Notes under the pieces: model-generated
Seen by the model: the letters and a program-made list of their open reading frames with translations, nothing else
Database searches by the model: none
What the model was told of the DNA's origin: nothing
Shown: one piece after another, positions 40,463 through 47,721 of the stretch
Layout: each line of letters starts with the position of its first letter
How positions within the stretch are numbered: position 1 is the first letter of the stretch
NCBI GenBank assembly: GCA_026987195.1
Contig: JALSNC010000079.1
Coordinates: 1-52,178, forward strand
Length of the DNA: 52,178 nt
Source of the DNA: Desulfobulbaceae bacterium
GTDB taxonomy: Bacteria > Desulfobacterota > Desulfobulbia > Desulfobulbales > Desulfobulbaceae
Direction of reading: 5' to 3'
Position numbers and translations under genes: made by a program

Positions 40463-42163
40463 ATGAGTAAAATGACAGGTGCGCAGGCGATCGTCAAATG
40501 CCTGCAGGAAGAAGGTGTCAACACGATTTTCGGTTTTCCGGGCGGTGCGGTCATTGATCTTTATGACGAACTGCTCGACTCGGACATCAAACACGTACTC
40601 GTCCGTCACGAACAGGGCGCGGTCCATGCCGCCGACGGCTATGCCCGGGCCACGGGCAAGACAGGAGTGGCGCTGCTGACCTCGGGGCCGGGGGCCACCA
40701 ACGGTGTGACCGGCATTGCCACCGCCTACATGGACTCCATTCCCGTGGTTGTCTTCACCGGCCAGGTCCCCAGGGCCCTGATCGGCAACGATGCCTTCCA
40801 GGAGGTGGATATCGTCGGCATCACCCGCCCCTGCACCAAGCACAACTACCTGGTCAGTGACCCCGACGAACTGGTGCCCATCATCCGCGAGGCATTTTAT
40901 ATCGCCTCCTCGGGCCGCCCTGGACCGGTCCTCATCGATCTGCCCAAGGACGTGGTGGCCGCCACCATCAAATTTCCGGAAAAGAAGAAGGTCCGGATGC
41001 AGACCTACCAGCCCAACTACGAGCCCCATCCCGGCCAGGTGGACAAGGCCTGCCGCGCCATTGCCAGGGCCAAACGACCGGTGCTCTACATCGGTGGCGG
41101 GGTCATCCTTTCCGACGCCAGCAAGGAGATGACCGAGCTGGCGGAAAAGATCACTGTCCCTGTCACCATGACGCTGATGGGCCTGGGCGGTTTTCCCGGC
41201 ACCAGTCCCCTGTCCATGGGCATGCTCGGCATGCACGGCAGCTATGCCTCCAACATGGCGGTGGCCAAGAGCGATCTGCTCATCGCGGTGGGCGCCCGCT
41301 TTGACGACCGGATCACCGGCCGCCTCGATGCCTTCGCCCCCCATGCCAAGATCATCCATATCGACATCGACCCCACCTCCATCTCCAAGAACGTCGAGGT
41401 CGACATTCCCATTGTCGCGGACTGTAAACTCGCCCTGCGTGCCATGAACAGCTGGTTCGACGATTCGCCTGACTTCGACGCCGCAGCCTTTGCCGAAAAA
41501 CACCAGCCATGGCTTGAACAGATAAATGAATGGAACGAAAAACATCCCCTCACCTATCAGGACGAGGGTGACATCATCAAGCCGCAGTTCGTGATCGAAA
41601 AACTCAATGAACTGACCGGTGGTGACGCCATCATCACCACCGAGGTCGGCCAGAACCAGATGTGGACGGCCCAGTTCTACAAGTTCAACAAGCCGCGGCA
41701 CCTGATCACCTCGGGCGGTCTGGGCACCATGGGCTACGGCCTGCCTGCCGCCATCGGCGCCAAGCTGGCCTTTCCCGATGCCATGGTTATCGACGTCGCC
41801 GGCGACGGCTCCATCCAGATGAACATCCAGGAGCTGGCCACGGCCAAGCAGTATGGCGCCAACGTCAAGGTGGTGATCCTCAACAACAACTACCTGGGCA
41901 TGGTCCGCCAGTGGCAGGAACTGTTCTACAACCGCCGCTACTCCGCCACCGTCATGGAGGTGACGCCCGATTTCGTCGAGCTGGCCAAAGCCTATGGCGC
42001 AGCCGGCCTGCGCGCCAAGACCAAGGACGAGGTGGAGGCGGTGCTCAGGGAGGGGCTGGCCACCGACAACGTGGTCATCATGGACTTTGCCATCAGCAGG
42101 GAGGAGGGTGTCTTCCCCATGGTCCCGGCCGGCAAGGCGACCACCGAGATGCTGCTGGTCTGA
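40463..42163 (+). CDS. ilvB: acetolactate synthase, large catalytic subunit
   Basis: A 566-residue thiamine-diphosphate enzyme of branched-chain amino-acid synthesis. It condenses two pyruvate (or pyruvate and 2-ketobutyrate) to acetolactate. The N-terminal domain has [15 protein letters not shown] and the catalytic glutamate in [16 protein letters not shown]. The central FAD-type domain has [11 protein letters not shown]. The C-terminal TPP motif is [15 protein letters not shown] with [15 protein letters not shown]. Length is typical of the family. Ribosome site AAAGGA at 8-9 bp. It is transcribed from a consensus promoter through a leader with a hairpin repeat. The regulatory subunit gene follows after an unusually long 365-bp gap. 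Confidence 0.97.
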   Translation: MSKMTGAQAIVKCLQEEGVNTIFGFPGGAVIDLYDELLDSDIKHVLVRHEQGAVHAADGYARATGKTGVALLTSGPGATNGVTGIATAYMDSIPVVVFTGQVPRALIGNDAFQEVDIVGITRPCTKHNYLVSDPDELVPIIREAFYIASSGRPGPVLIDLPKDVVAATIKFPEKKKVRMQTYQPNYEPHPGQVDKACRAIARAKRPVLYIGGGVILSDASKEMTELAEKITVPVTMTLMGLGGFPGTSPLSMGMLGMHGSYASNMAVAKSDLLIAVGARFDDRITGRLDAFAPHAKIIHIDIDPTSISKNVEVDIPIVADCKLALRAMNSWFDDSPDFDAAAFAEKHQPWLEQINEWNEKHPLTYQDEGDIIKPQFVIEKLNELTGGDAIITTEVGQNQMWTAQFYKFNKPRHLITSGGLGTMGYGLPAAIGAKLAFPDAMVIDVAGDGSIQMNIQELATAKQYGANVKVVILNNNYLGMVRQWQELFYNRRYSATVMEVTPDFVELAKAYGAAGLRAKTKDEVEAVLREGLATDNVVIMDFAISREEGVFPMVPAGKATTEMLLV

Positions 42164-42236
42164 TACGCGGACAGGAGACCGCACAGGATCGGGAAGTCCG
42201 CGCAGGGCCACCGGCCGGCAACAGACCGACTGGTTG

Positions 42237-42262
42237 GCAACAGGTCACCCCTCTCGACAACC
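42237..42262 (-). repeat. hairpin leader repeat, copy 8, diverged
   Basis: On the minus strand GGTTGTCGAGAGGGGTGACC, aligning with the standard core over 26 bp with about seven changes. A 20-bp spacer links it to the MITE-like element at 42283, the same arrangement as at 23130 and 44275. Confidence 0.65.
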
Positions 42263-42282
42263 ATCTGGAAATACCTATACTT

Positions 42283-42414
42283 TTAAAAGTTCAGCAGTGC
42301 GTCAGCTGTGCGTGATCGTGGCCGGCCTTCAGGTAAACGGGCGCAGCGAGACTCCGATCGCCCGCTATGCGGCCAGCCGCGAGCGCGTGCAGATGACGTG
42401 CCGCTGAACCTGTA
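42283..42414 (+). repeat. MITE-like element, long form
   Basis: A 132-bp element beginning TTAAAAGTTCAGCAG and ending CCGCTGAACCTGTAC, an imperfect inverted repeat. The interior includes TGCGTCAGCTGTGCGTGATC, an insert with GGGCGCAGCGAGACTC absent from the copy at 44147, and CGCTATGCGGCCAGCCGCG shared with it. It has no coding capacity. Confidence 0.82.
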
Positions 42415-42528
42415 CACTGGTTGCAGTGTCAACGACCGCTAGCCTGTGGGAGCTGTCCATGGCGGTGGACCTGCACATTGCAGCAGTGACGTCACAGGAT
42501 CGAAAACAAGTCTCTACAGGATCGAGCA

Positions 42529-43011
42529 ATGAAACATACACTCTCTGTCTTACTTCAGAACAAGCCCGGCGCCCTTTCCCGGGTCACCGGCCTGTTCAGC
42601 GGCCGCGGATTCAATATCGAAAGCCTCTGCGTGGCAGAGACCCTGGACCCCAAGGTCTCCTGCCTGACCCTGGTCACCCATGGCGACGAGGCCATCATCG
42701 AACAGATCACCAAACAGCTCCACAAGCTGATCGATGTCATCAAGGTCAGTGACGTGAGCGAGGGTGAGTTCGTCGAACGGGAGATGGTGCTGATCCGGGT
42801 CAAGGCCGAGGCGGCCACCAGGGCCGAAGTCCTGCGGGTCATCGACATCTTCCGTGGCAAGGTGGTGGACGTGAGCCCCACCACCTATGCCGTGGAGGTG
42901 ACCGGGCCCGAGTCCAAGATCAAGGCGGTCATCGATATCCTCCGTCCCATCGGCATCAAGGAGATCGTCCGGACCGGCACCATCGCCATGGCCCGGGCAC
43001 CGAAAAAGTAG
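42529..43011 (+). CDS. ilvN: acetolactate synthase, small regulatory subunit
   Basis: A 160-residue protein with an N-terminal ACT domain (LSVLLQNKPGALSRVTGLFSGRGFNIESL) and the C-terminal ALS_ss_C domain (EGEFVEREMVLIRVKAE, PTTYAVEVTGPESKIKAVIDILRPIGIKEIVRTG). It binds the large subunit, raises its activity and gives valine feedback inhibition. Length and motifs match the IlvH/IlvN family. AGGA ribosome site. A good terminator follows at 43042. The repeat-filled gap upstream may uncouple its expression from ilvB. Confidence 0.96.
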   Translation: MKHTLSVLLQNKPGALSRVTGLFSGRGFNIESLCVAETLDPKVSCLTLVTHGDEAIIEQITKQLHKLIDVIKVSDVSEGEFVEREMVLIRVKAEAATRAEVLRVIDIFRGKVVDVSPTTYAVEVTGPESKIKAVIDILRPIGIKEIVRTGTIAMARAPKK

Positions 43012-43041
43012 ATTTCCCCATATGGGTGTTGTACGAACCCG

Positions 43042-43072
43042 GGGCACGGCCGCAGGCTGTGCCCTTTTTCTT
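43042..43072 (+). terminator. Rho-independent terminator after ilvN
   Basis: GGGCACGGCC GCA GGCTGTGCCC stem-loop (one G-U pair) followed by TTTTTCTT, 30 bp after the ilvN stop. Confidence 0.88.
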
Positions 43073-43183
43073 GGCCTCCGGTCCCAGGCCGGCCTGCCGG
43101 AAACATCACCGGGCAGCAGGGGCGGCCGACCAGGGACGAACCGTGGTGTGTACCCCCTCAACCGGTTTGTCCGACCACAATGG

Positions 43184-43268
43184 TGTACGTGCTCTCAGGG
43201 GCCGCAGGCAAGCGACCGTAGGGAGACGCCGATAGCCCACCTATGCGGGCAGGCACGACCGTGCAAAG
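43184..43268 (+). repeat. diverged mosaic repeat related to the MITE-like family
   Basis: A block with GGCAAGCGACCGTAGGGAGA and GCCCACCTATGCGGGC aligns with the interior of the copy at 42283 (GGTAAACGGGCGCAGCGAGA, GCCCGCTATGCGGCC). The preceding CCGACCACAATGGTGTA resembles TCGGCCACAATGCTGTA near 23295 beside another copy, so the blocks occur in a different order. No terminal repeats are seen. Confidence 0.5.
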
Positions 43269-43376
43269 AGGTACGCGAAAACTCCGTGCGGTTCCCGAGA
43301 GTACTTACGCGCTTACGGTTCATCCTCCGGGACACCCTGCCAGGCAGCCTCTCCGTCAACAGACAGGTCTTGCAAA

Positions 43377-43404
43377 GGAATTGCCGTTAGCGGTGAACTG
43401 TTAC
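43377..43404 (+). repeat. hairpin leader repeat, copy 9
   Basis: AATTGCCGTTAGCGGTGAAC followed by TGTTAC, ending 8 bp before the psd ATG. An AAAGGA motif lies just 5' of the hairpin and there is no other ribosome site, so folding would bring it close to the start codon. Confidence 0.85.
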
Positions 43405-43412
43405 AAAACTCC

Positions 43413-44057
43413 ATGAAACCCCCAGAAATCTCCATTGCCAGGGAAGGATATCCCTTTATCCTGTTCAGCGCCTTCACCACCCTGATCCTTGCCCTCCTCC
43501 CCATAGGAAGTGCCGCCCTGGCCGGCCTGGCCACAACCTGGTTCATCACCTGGTTTTTCCGTGACCCGGCCCGGATCATCCCGGACCAGGCTGATGCGCT
43601 GGTGGCACCGGCAGACGGCAAGATCATCCGCATCGAGGAGATCGACGATGCCCTGTTCACCCGGGACCGTGCCGTCAAGATCTCCATCTTCATGAACATC
43701 TTCAACGTTCATGTCAACCGTATCCCCAGGGCAGGCCGGGTGGAACAGGTCCATCTCAAGCCGGGACGGTTCTATGCCGCAGACAGTGACAAGGCCGTGC
43801 TCCACAACGAACACTGCGCCCTGCTCATCCGGACCGACGGGGAGCATGTCTATGGCGTGGTCCAGGTCGCCGGTCTCATCGCCCGCCGCATCGTCTGCCG
43901 GGCCGAGAAGGGAGACCGGGTCACCACCGGCAGCAGGTACGGCATGATTCGTTTCGGCTCCCGCGTCGATCTCTACCTGCCGCCGGCGGCGGAACTCCGC
44001 GTCAGCTCCGGTGACAAGGTCCGGGCCGGAGAGACCATACTCGCCCTTCTCCCCTGA
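43413..44057 (+). CDS. psd: phosphatidylserine decarboxylase proenzyme
   Basis: A 214-residue protein of the short PSD family. It has an N-terminal hydrophobic segment (FILFSAFTTLILALLPIG, LATTWFITWFFRDP), APADGKIIRIEEI, IFMNIFNVHVNRIP, and the self-cleavage site RFGSRVDLYLP where the serine becomes the pyruvoyl group. It converts phosphatidylserine to phosphatidylethanolamine. It is followed by pssA, the preceding step. There is no standard ribosome site next to the ATG; the hairpin repeat lies in between. Confidence 0.95.
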   Translation: MKPPEISIAREGYPFILFSAFTTLILALLPIGSAALAGLATTWFITWFFRDPARIIPDQADALVAPADGKIIRIEEIDDALFTRDRAVKISIFMNIFNVHVNRIPRAGRVEQVHLKPGRFYAADSDKAVLHNEHCALLIRTDGEHVYGVVQVAGLIARRIVCRAEKGDRVTTGSRYGMIRFGSRVDLYLPPAAELRVSSGDKVRAGETILALLP

Positions 44058-44146
44058 GAACGGTGGTCGCGCCTCACCACCACGATGTTCCCTCCGGCAG
44101 GATCGCCCCTCGCCGCGAACTCCCCCGAAATAGCGCCACAATGCAG

Positions 44147-44256
44147 GGTAAAAGTTCAGCAGCACGCCATCTGCACGCGCTCGCGGCTGGCCGCATAGCG
44201 GGCTATAGCCGGCCAGCCACGATCACGCACAGCTGACGCACTGCTGAACTTTTACC
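44147..44256 (-). repeat. MITE-like element, complete copy
   Basis: A 110-bp element with perfect 16-bp terminal inverted repeats GGTAAAAGTTCAGCAG. The similarity between arms extends imperfectly for about 33 bp, so the whole element can fold into a long stem. It is the reverse complement of the copy at 42283-42414 without that copy's internal insert. No transposase is encoded. Confidence 0.92.
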
Positions 44257-44274
44257 AAAGGTGTTACCATTTTC

Positions 44275-44304
44275 AGGTAATTGCTGATAGCGGTGCACTA
44301 TTAC
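44275..44304 (+). repeat. hairpin leader repeat, copy 10
   Basis: GGTAATTGCTGATAGCGGTG followed by CACTATTAC, preceded by ATTTTCA. An 18-bp spacer separates it from the MITE-like element. It is about 150 bp upstream of pssA, in the same orientation. Confidence 0.82.
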
Positions 44305-44319
44305 AATGCAGGTATTTGT

Positions 44320-44349
44320 TTGCAATGAAGCAACAGAATGATGTATCAT
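44320..44349 (+). promoter_or_regulatory. candidate promoter for pssA
   Basis: TTGCAA (44320-44325), 18-bp spacer, TATCAT (44344-44349), about 105 bp upstream of the pssA start. Confidence 0.4.
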
Positions 44350-44453
44350 GGTCTTATCTTGAGTCTCCCTGGTCACGGGCCTTTGCCCGATGATCGGTTC
44401 CGTCACCCGCGCCACCTGCACCACGGGAGCGCCATTCCCCGGAGAACGACGTA

Positions 44454-45209
44454 ATGGCAGTACCGCAATCCAACCGTTTCTATCCCCTGCCCTGCATGCT
44501 GACCTGTGCCAGCCTGTTCAGCGGTTTCTATTCCATTGTCGCCTCCATCAACGGCCATTTCTTCGCCGCCGCGGTGGCCATCCTCGTGGCCGCGGTGTTC
44601 GACGGTCTGGACGGACGCGTCGCCAGGATGACCGGCTCCACCTCCCGCTTCGGCATGGAGCTCGACTCGCTCTGTGACCTGGTCTCCTTCGGCGTGGCCC
44701 CGGCCATTCTCGCCTACCTCTGGGCCCTCACCCCCTATGGCCGTTACGGCTGGCTGGCCGCCTTTCTCTATGTGGCGACCACGGCCCTTCGCCTGGCCCG
44801 TTTCAACTCCCAGAGCGAAGAGACGCCCGGGCATGACTTTGTCGGCCTGCCCTGTCCCGCCGCCGCCGGCATGATCGCCACCACGGTGATGTTTTCCCGC
44901 TTCCTCGGCGCCACCGGCACGGTCAGGCACCTCTCCATCCTGCTGCTGGTCTATGTCATCTCTTACCTGATGGTCTCCACCCACCGCTACCTGAGCTTCA
45001 AGCAGACCAACATCACCAGGGAAAAGAAATTTCAGGTCATGGTGGGCATGGTCCTGCTGCTCATCCTGCTCGCCACCGAGCCGCCGGTCACCCTGTTCGT
45101 TGTCTCCCTGCTCTACATGGTCTCCGGACCGGCGCTGGCGCTGCATGCCCTGGTGACCAGACGACGGAAGGAAAAAAACCTGGCCGAGGAAGAATCCCCC
45201 CTCTCCTGA
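44454..45209 (+). CDS. pssA: CDP-diacylglycerol-serine O-phosphatidyltransferase
   Basis: A 251-residue integral membrane protein of the CDP-alcohol phosphatidyltransferase family. The motif DGLDGRVARMTGSTSRFGMELDSLCD supplies the metal- and CDP-binding residues of the DG-x2-AR-x8-G-x3-D-x3-D pattern. About seven or eight hydrophobic segments follow. It makes phosphatidylserine from CDP-diacylglycerol and serine, the substrate of the adjacent psd product. GGAGAA ribosome site 10 bp upstream. Confidence 0.95.
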   Translation: MAVPQSNRFYPLPCMLTCASLFSGFYSIVASINGHFFAAAVAILVAAVFDGLDGRVARMTGSTSRFGMELDSLCDLVSFGVAPAILAYLWALTPYGRYGWLAAFLYVATTALRLARFNSQSEETPGHDFVGLPCPAAAGMIATTVMFSRFLGATGTVRHLSILLLVYVISYLMVSTHRYLSFKQTNITREKKFQVMVGMVLLLILLATEPPVTLFVVSLLYMVSGPALALHALVTRRRKEKNLAEEESPLS

Positions 45210-45266
45210 ACAAAGGCCCCCGGGAACCGGGATCAAATCTCCGGGAAAACACCTCAACAGTATCCC

Positions 45267-45839
45267 ATGCGCATAACCGGCGGCAGGGCCCGCGGCCATC
45301 GACTGACGCTCCCCGGCCGGGCGGCCGGCGGTATCAGGCCCACCAGTGACAGGGTGCGTGAGGCCCTGTTCAGTATTCTCGGGGCACGGGTTGCCGACAG
45401 CATGGTGCTCGACCTCTTTGCCGGTACCGGCGCCCTGGGCATGGAGGCCATCAGCCGCGGTGCGCGCCATGCCGTCTTTGTCGATCGTTCACCCGCCGCC
45501 CTGGAGGTCATACGCACCAATCTCGGCCGCTGTTTTCCCGACCCCCCGGCATCACTCCTCCGTCTCGATCTCGCCAGGCGCGGGGCACTTGCCAGGCTGA
45601 CGGCCTGGATGCCCGCCGGCGTGCGTTTCGACCTCGTGTTTCTTGATCCGCCCTATAAAAAAAATCTGGCGCAACCGGTCCTGGAGATGGTAGATAACGC
45701 TGGAATTCTTACGCCCGGCGCCCTGGTGGTCGCCGAGGAGGAACGAAACCAGAAACTGCCTCCGGCCACCCGCCGTCTGCAGCTCGTCGACCAACGGCGG
45801 TACGGCGGCACCGGGCTCTGGATCTACCAACATACCTGA
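45267..45839 (+). CDS. rsmD: 16S rRNA (guanine966-N2)-methyltransferase
   Basis: A 190-residue SAM-dependent methyltransferase. It has the RsmD N-terminal phrase MRITGGRARGHRL with RPTSDRVREALFSIL, the SAM-binding LDLFAGTGALGMEAISRGA, and the catalytic DPPYKK motif. It methylates G966 of 16S rRNA. Its stop is 3 bp before coaD; this rsmD-coaD pair is common in bacteria and supports both assignments. Confidence 0.95.
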   Translation: MRITGGRARGHRLTLPGRAAGGIRPTSDRVREALFSILGARVADSMVLDLFAGTGALGMEAISRGARHAVFVDRSPAALEVIRTNLGRCFPDPPASLLRLDLARRGALARLTAWMPAGVRFDLVFLDPPYKKNLAQPVLEMVDNAGILTPGALVVAEEERNQKLPPATRRLQLVDQRRYGGTGLWIYQHT

Positions 45840-45842
45840 ACC

Positions 45843-46382
45843 ATGTCCGCCACAAAAAACATCACCACGCCTCACCCCAGGCCCTCCATTGCCGTCTACC
45901 CCGGGACCTTTGATCCCATCACCAACGGCCACATCGATATCATCAAGCGGGCCCTGCGCCTTTTCGACCAGGTGATCATCGCCATTGCCATCAATCCAAA
46001 TAAGAAGCCGCTGTTCAACCTGGATGAGCGTATCGCCATGATCAGGCGCTGCTTCGGGGCCGCCAACGACGACCGCATCCTGGTCGACTGCACCAGCGGC
46101 CTCATCGTCGACTATGCCGTGGAACAGGGGGCATGCACCATTATCCGCGGCCTGCGGGCGGTCTCCGACTTTGACTACGAATTCCAGCTTGCCCTGATGA
46201 ACCGGAAACTGCAGCGGCGGGTGGAGACCCTGTTCCTGATGACCGGCCTGCGCTGGATCTATATCAGTTCCAGCATCATCAAGGACGCGGCCAAGCACAA
46301 CGGCGATATCTCCGGCTTGGTACCGGCCCATGTGCAGGAGGCGCTCCGGGAAAAATATCGCCATACAGATCCCGGCCAATAG
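45843..46382 (+). CDS. coaD: phosphopantetheine adenylyltransferase
   Basis: A 179-residue nucleotidyltransferase with AVYPGTFDPITNGHIDIIKRA (TxGH nucleotide site), RGLRAVSDFDYEFQLALMNRKL and the C-terminal ISSSIIKDAAKHNGDISGLVP. It catalyses the fourth step of coenzyme A synthesis, making dephospho-CoA. It has an N-terminal extension of about 14 residues compared with E. coli CoaD; a later start is not obvious. Confidence 0.96.
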   Translation: MSATKNITTPHPRPSIAVYPGTFDPITNGHIDIIKRALRLFDQVIIAIAINPNKKPLFNLDERIAMIRRCFGAANDDRILVDCTSGLIVDYAVEQGACTIIRGLRAVSDFDYEFQLALMNRKLQRRVETLFLMTGLRWIYISSSIIKDAAKHNGDISGLVPAHVQEALREKYRHTDPGQ

Positions 46383-46411
46383 GCCGCACACATCCCAGCC
46401 GCTCCGTTGCC

Positions 46412-46855
46412 ATGCCTCCTGCCAACCGTTCCTCAGCCGCCGATCCCCAGCGCCGCCAGATCCTGGTCTCCTGGCTGCGCTGGAGTGGCGCCCTCCTGGC
46501 CGGTTGCCTGGCCTGGCCGCTGACCCGGTTCATCGCTTTTCGGACCAGACCCAAACCCCGGTACGTCACCGTGGCCGCGCCCCTGCCCCTTTCCGGATAT
46601 CACGCGGAACGGGACTTCTTTCTCTTCCTCACCGCGCAAGGCCCGCGGGCCGTGTCCAGGACCTGCACTCACCTCGGCTGCCGGATCAACTACCTGGAGG
46701 ACAGGAAGATCATCGAATGCCCCTGCCACCAGAGCCGGTTCACTACCGCGGGCAGACGCGTCTCGGGACCGGCCAAAAGGGACCTGCCCACCTATCCCGT
46801 GGAGACCAGGACCGATGAGGAAGGCAGGGTGCGGGACTACGTGGTGACCCTGTGA
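46412..46855 (+). CDS. Rieske [2Fe-2S] protein
   Basis: A 147-residue protein with one N-terminal transmembrane anchor (WSGALLAGCLAWPLTRFIAF) and the cluster-binding motifs CTHLGC (residues 85-90) and CPCHQSRF (103-110). Two cysteines and two histidines bind a 2Fe-2S centre, and the remaining two cysteines can form the disulfide of quinol-oxidising Rieske proteins. Its stop overlaps the GTG of the cytochrome b gene by 4 bp. With that partner it forms the core of a small bc/b6f-type quinol oxidase. Confidence 0.95.
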   Translation: MPPANRSSAADPQRRQILVSWLRWSGALLAGCLAWPLTRFIAFRTRPKPRYVTVAAPLPLSGYHAERDFFLFLTAQGPRAVSRTCTHLGCRINYLEDRKIIECPCHQSRFTTAGRRVSGPAKRDLPTYPVETRTDEEGRVRDYVVTL

Positions 46856-47721
46856 AGGCAATCGACGACCAGAGCCCCATTGCCCTGCCGGCCCGGCTTC
46901 TCCTGGCCAACCGCTGGGGCGCCCAGGCGCTGATCTGTCTGCAGATCTCCGTCCTGTCGGGCATCCTGCTCGCCCTCCAGTATGACGTGGCCGAACCCTA
47001 CTACTCCACCGCCACCATCGAGCTCGTCATCCCCTATGGCTCGTTCTGGCGGGCCCTGCACTACTATTCCAGCCAAGGGTTCCTGCTGCTGCTCTTCTGC
47101 CACCTGGCGGTGATCCTCTGGAAAAACGACCACAGCCTCGGCCGGCCGGCCTGGGTGCGCCTGACCGCCACCGTGCCGGTGGCCCTGCTGCTGATGTTCA
47201 CCGGCTACGTGCTGCGCGGCGACGCCACCGGCGAGGCCGCCGGCGCCATTGCCGAACATATCGCCCGTTCCATCCCCCTGGCCGGAAACCTGCTCAACCA
47301 GTTGCTCTTCGACGTCTCGGCCAGTGGCGCCCGCCGGATCTATGCCAACCACCTGGCCGGCCTGGTGGCACTGGGCGGGTTCTGCGCCTGGCCGCACCTG
47401 CGGCGCTACACGACCCGCTGGCAGGATCATCTCCTGCTGCTCCTGCTCCTGCCTGCCCTCTCGATCCTGGTGGCCGCCCCCATGGAGCCGGATCATATCG
47501 GTCTGCTCCATATCGCCGGACCCTGGTTCTTCCTGGGCCTGCAGGAACTGCTGCGCTATCTTCCCGTTTTCTGGGCCGGGGTCGTTGTACCGGCCGCCAT
47601 CATCATTGCCCTTCTTGCCCTGCCCGACCAGAATCGGCAACGCAGAAGATGGCTGCTCTTCATCTGCGCCTGGCTTGTCGGCTACGGCGTCCTGAGCTGG
47701 ATCAGCTACCTGAGAATCTGA
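46852..47721 (+). CDS. cytochrome b6-type membrane subunit
   Basis: A 289-residue diheme cytochrome b. The four haem ligands are H70 and H84 in one helix and H167 and H182 in another. The spacings of 14 and 15 are those of cytochrome b6 rather than mitochondrial cytochrome b. About eight transmembrane segments are present; the last ones (after residue 190) resemble subunit IV, including PMEPDHIGLLHIAGPWFFLGLQELLRYLP, so the gene may be a b6 plus partial subunit IV fusion. No cytochrome c1 or f gene follows. It would pass electrons from menaquinol through the Rieske protein to a periplasmic cytochrome. Confidence 0.93.
   Translation: MKAIDDQSPIALPARLLLANRWGAQALICLQISVLSGILLALQYDVAEPYYSTATIELVIPYGSFWRALHYYSSQGFLLLLFCHLAVILWKNDHSLGRPAWVRLTATVPVALLLMFTGYVLRGDATGEAAGAIAEHIARSIPLAGNLLNQLLFDVSASGARRIYANHLAGLVALGGFCAWPHLRRYTTRWQDHLLLLLLLPALSILVAAPMEPDHIGLLHIAGPWFFLGLQELLRYLPVFWAGVVVPAAIIIALLALPDQNRQRRRWLLFICAWLVGYGVLSWISYLRI

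Larger units (their letters stand above)
42164..42528. other. gap between ilvB and ilvN filled by repeat elements
   Basis: A 365-bp gap where these genes are normally adjacent. It holds a diverged hairpin repeat (42237-42262), a MITE-like element (42283-42414) and a palindromic segment near 42450-42476 with GTCCATGGCGGTGGAC. No gene is seen. Confidence 0.75.
43012..43412. other. intergenic region with terminator and repeat remnants
   Basis: A 401-bp region holding the ilvN terminator (43042-43072), a mosaic repeat related to the MITE-like family (43184-43268) and a hairpin repeat ending 8 bp before psd. No gene is recognised. Confidence 0.65.
44058..44453. other. intergenic region between psd and pssA
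   Basis: A 396-bp region containing the complete MITE-like element, a hairpin repeat and a candidate pssA promoter. No gene is seen. Confidence 0.7.

Noticed and set aside
40394..42211. 605-codon minus-strand frame opposite ilvB
   Set aside because: ilvB on the plus strand is unmistakable and has its own promoter.
42450..42476. A further hairpin repeat copy (GTCCATGGCGGTGGAC)
   Set aside because: It forms its own 5-bp palindrome and resembles the core only loosely, so it is not counted as a family member.
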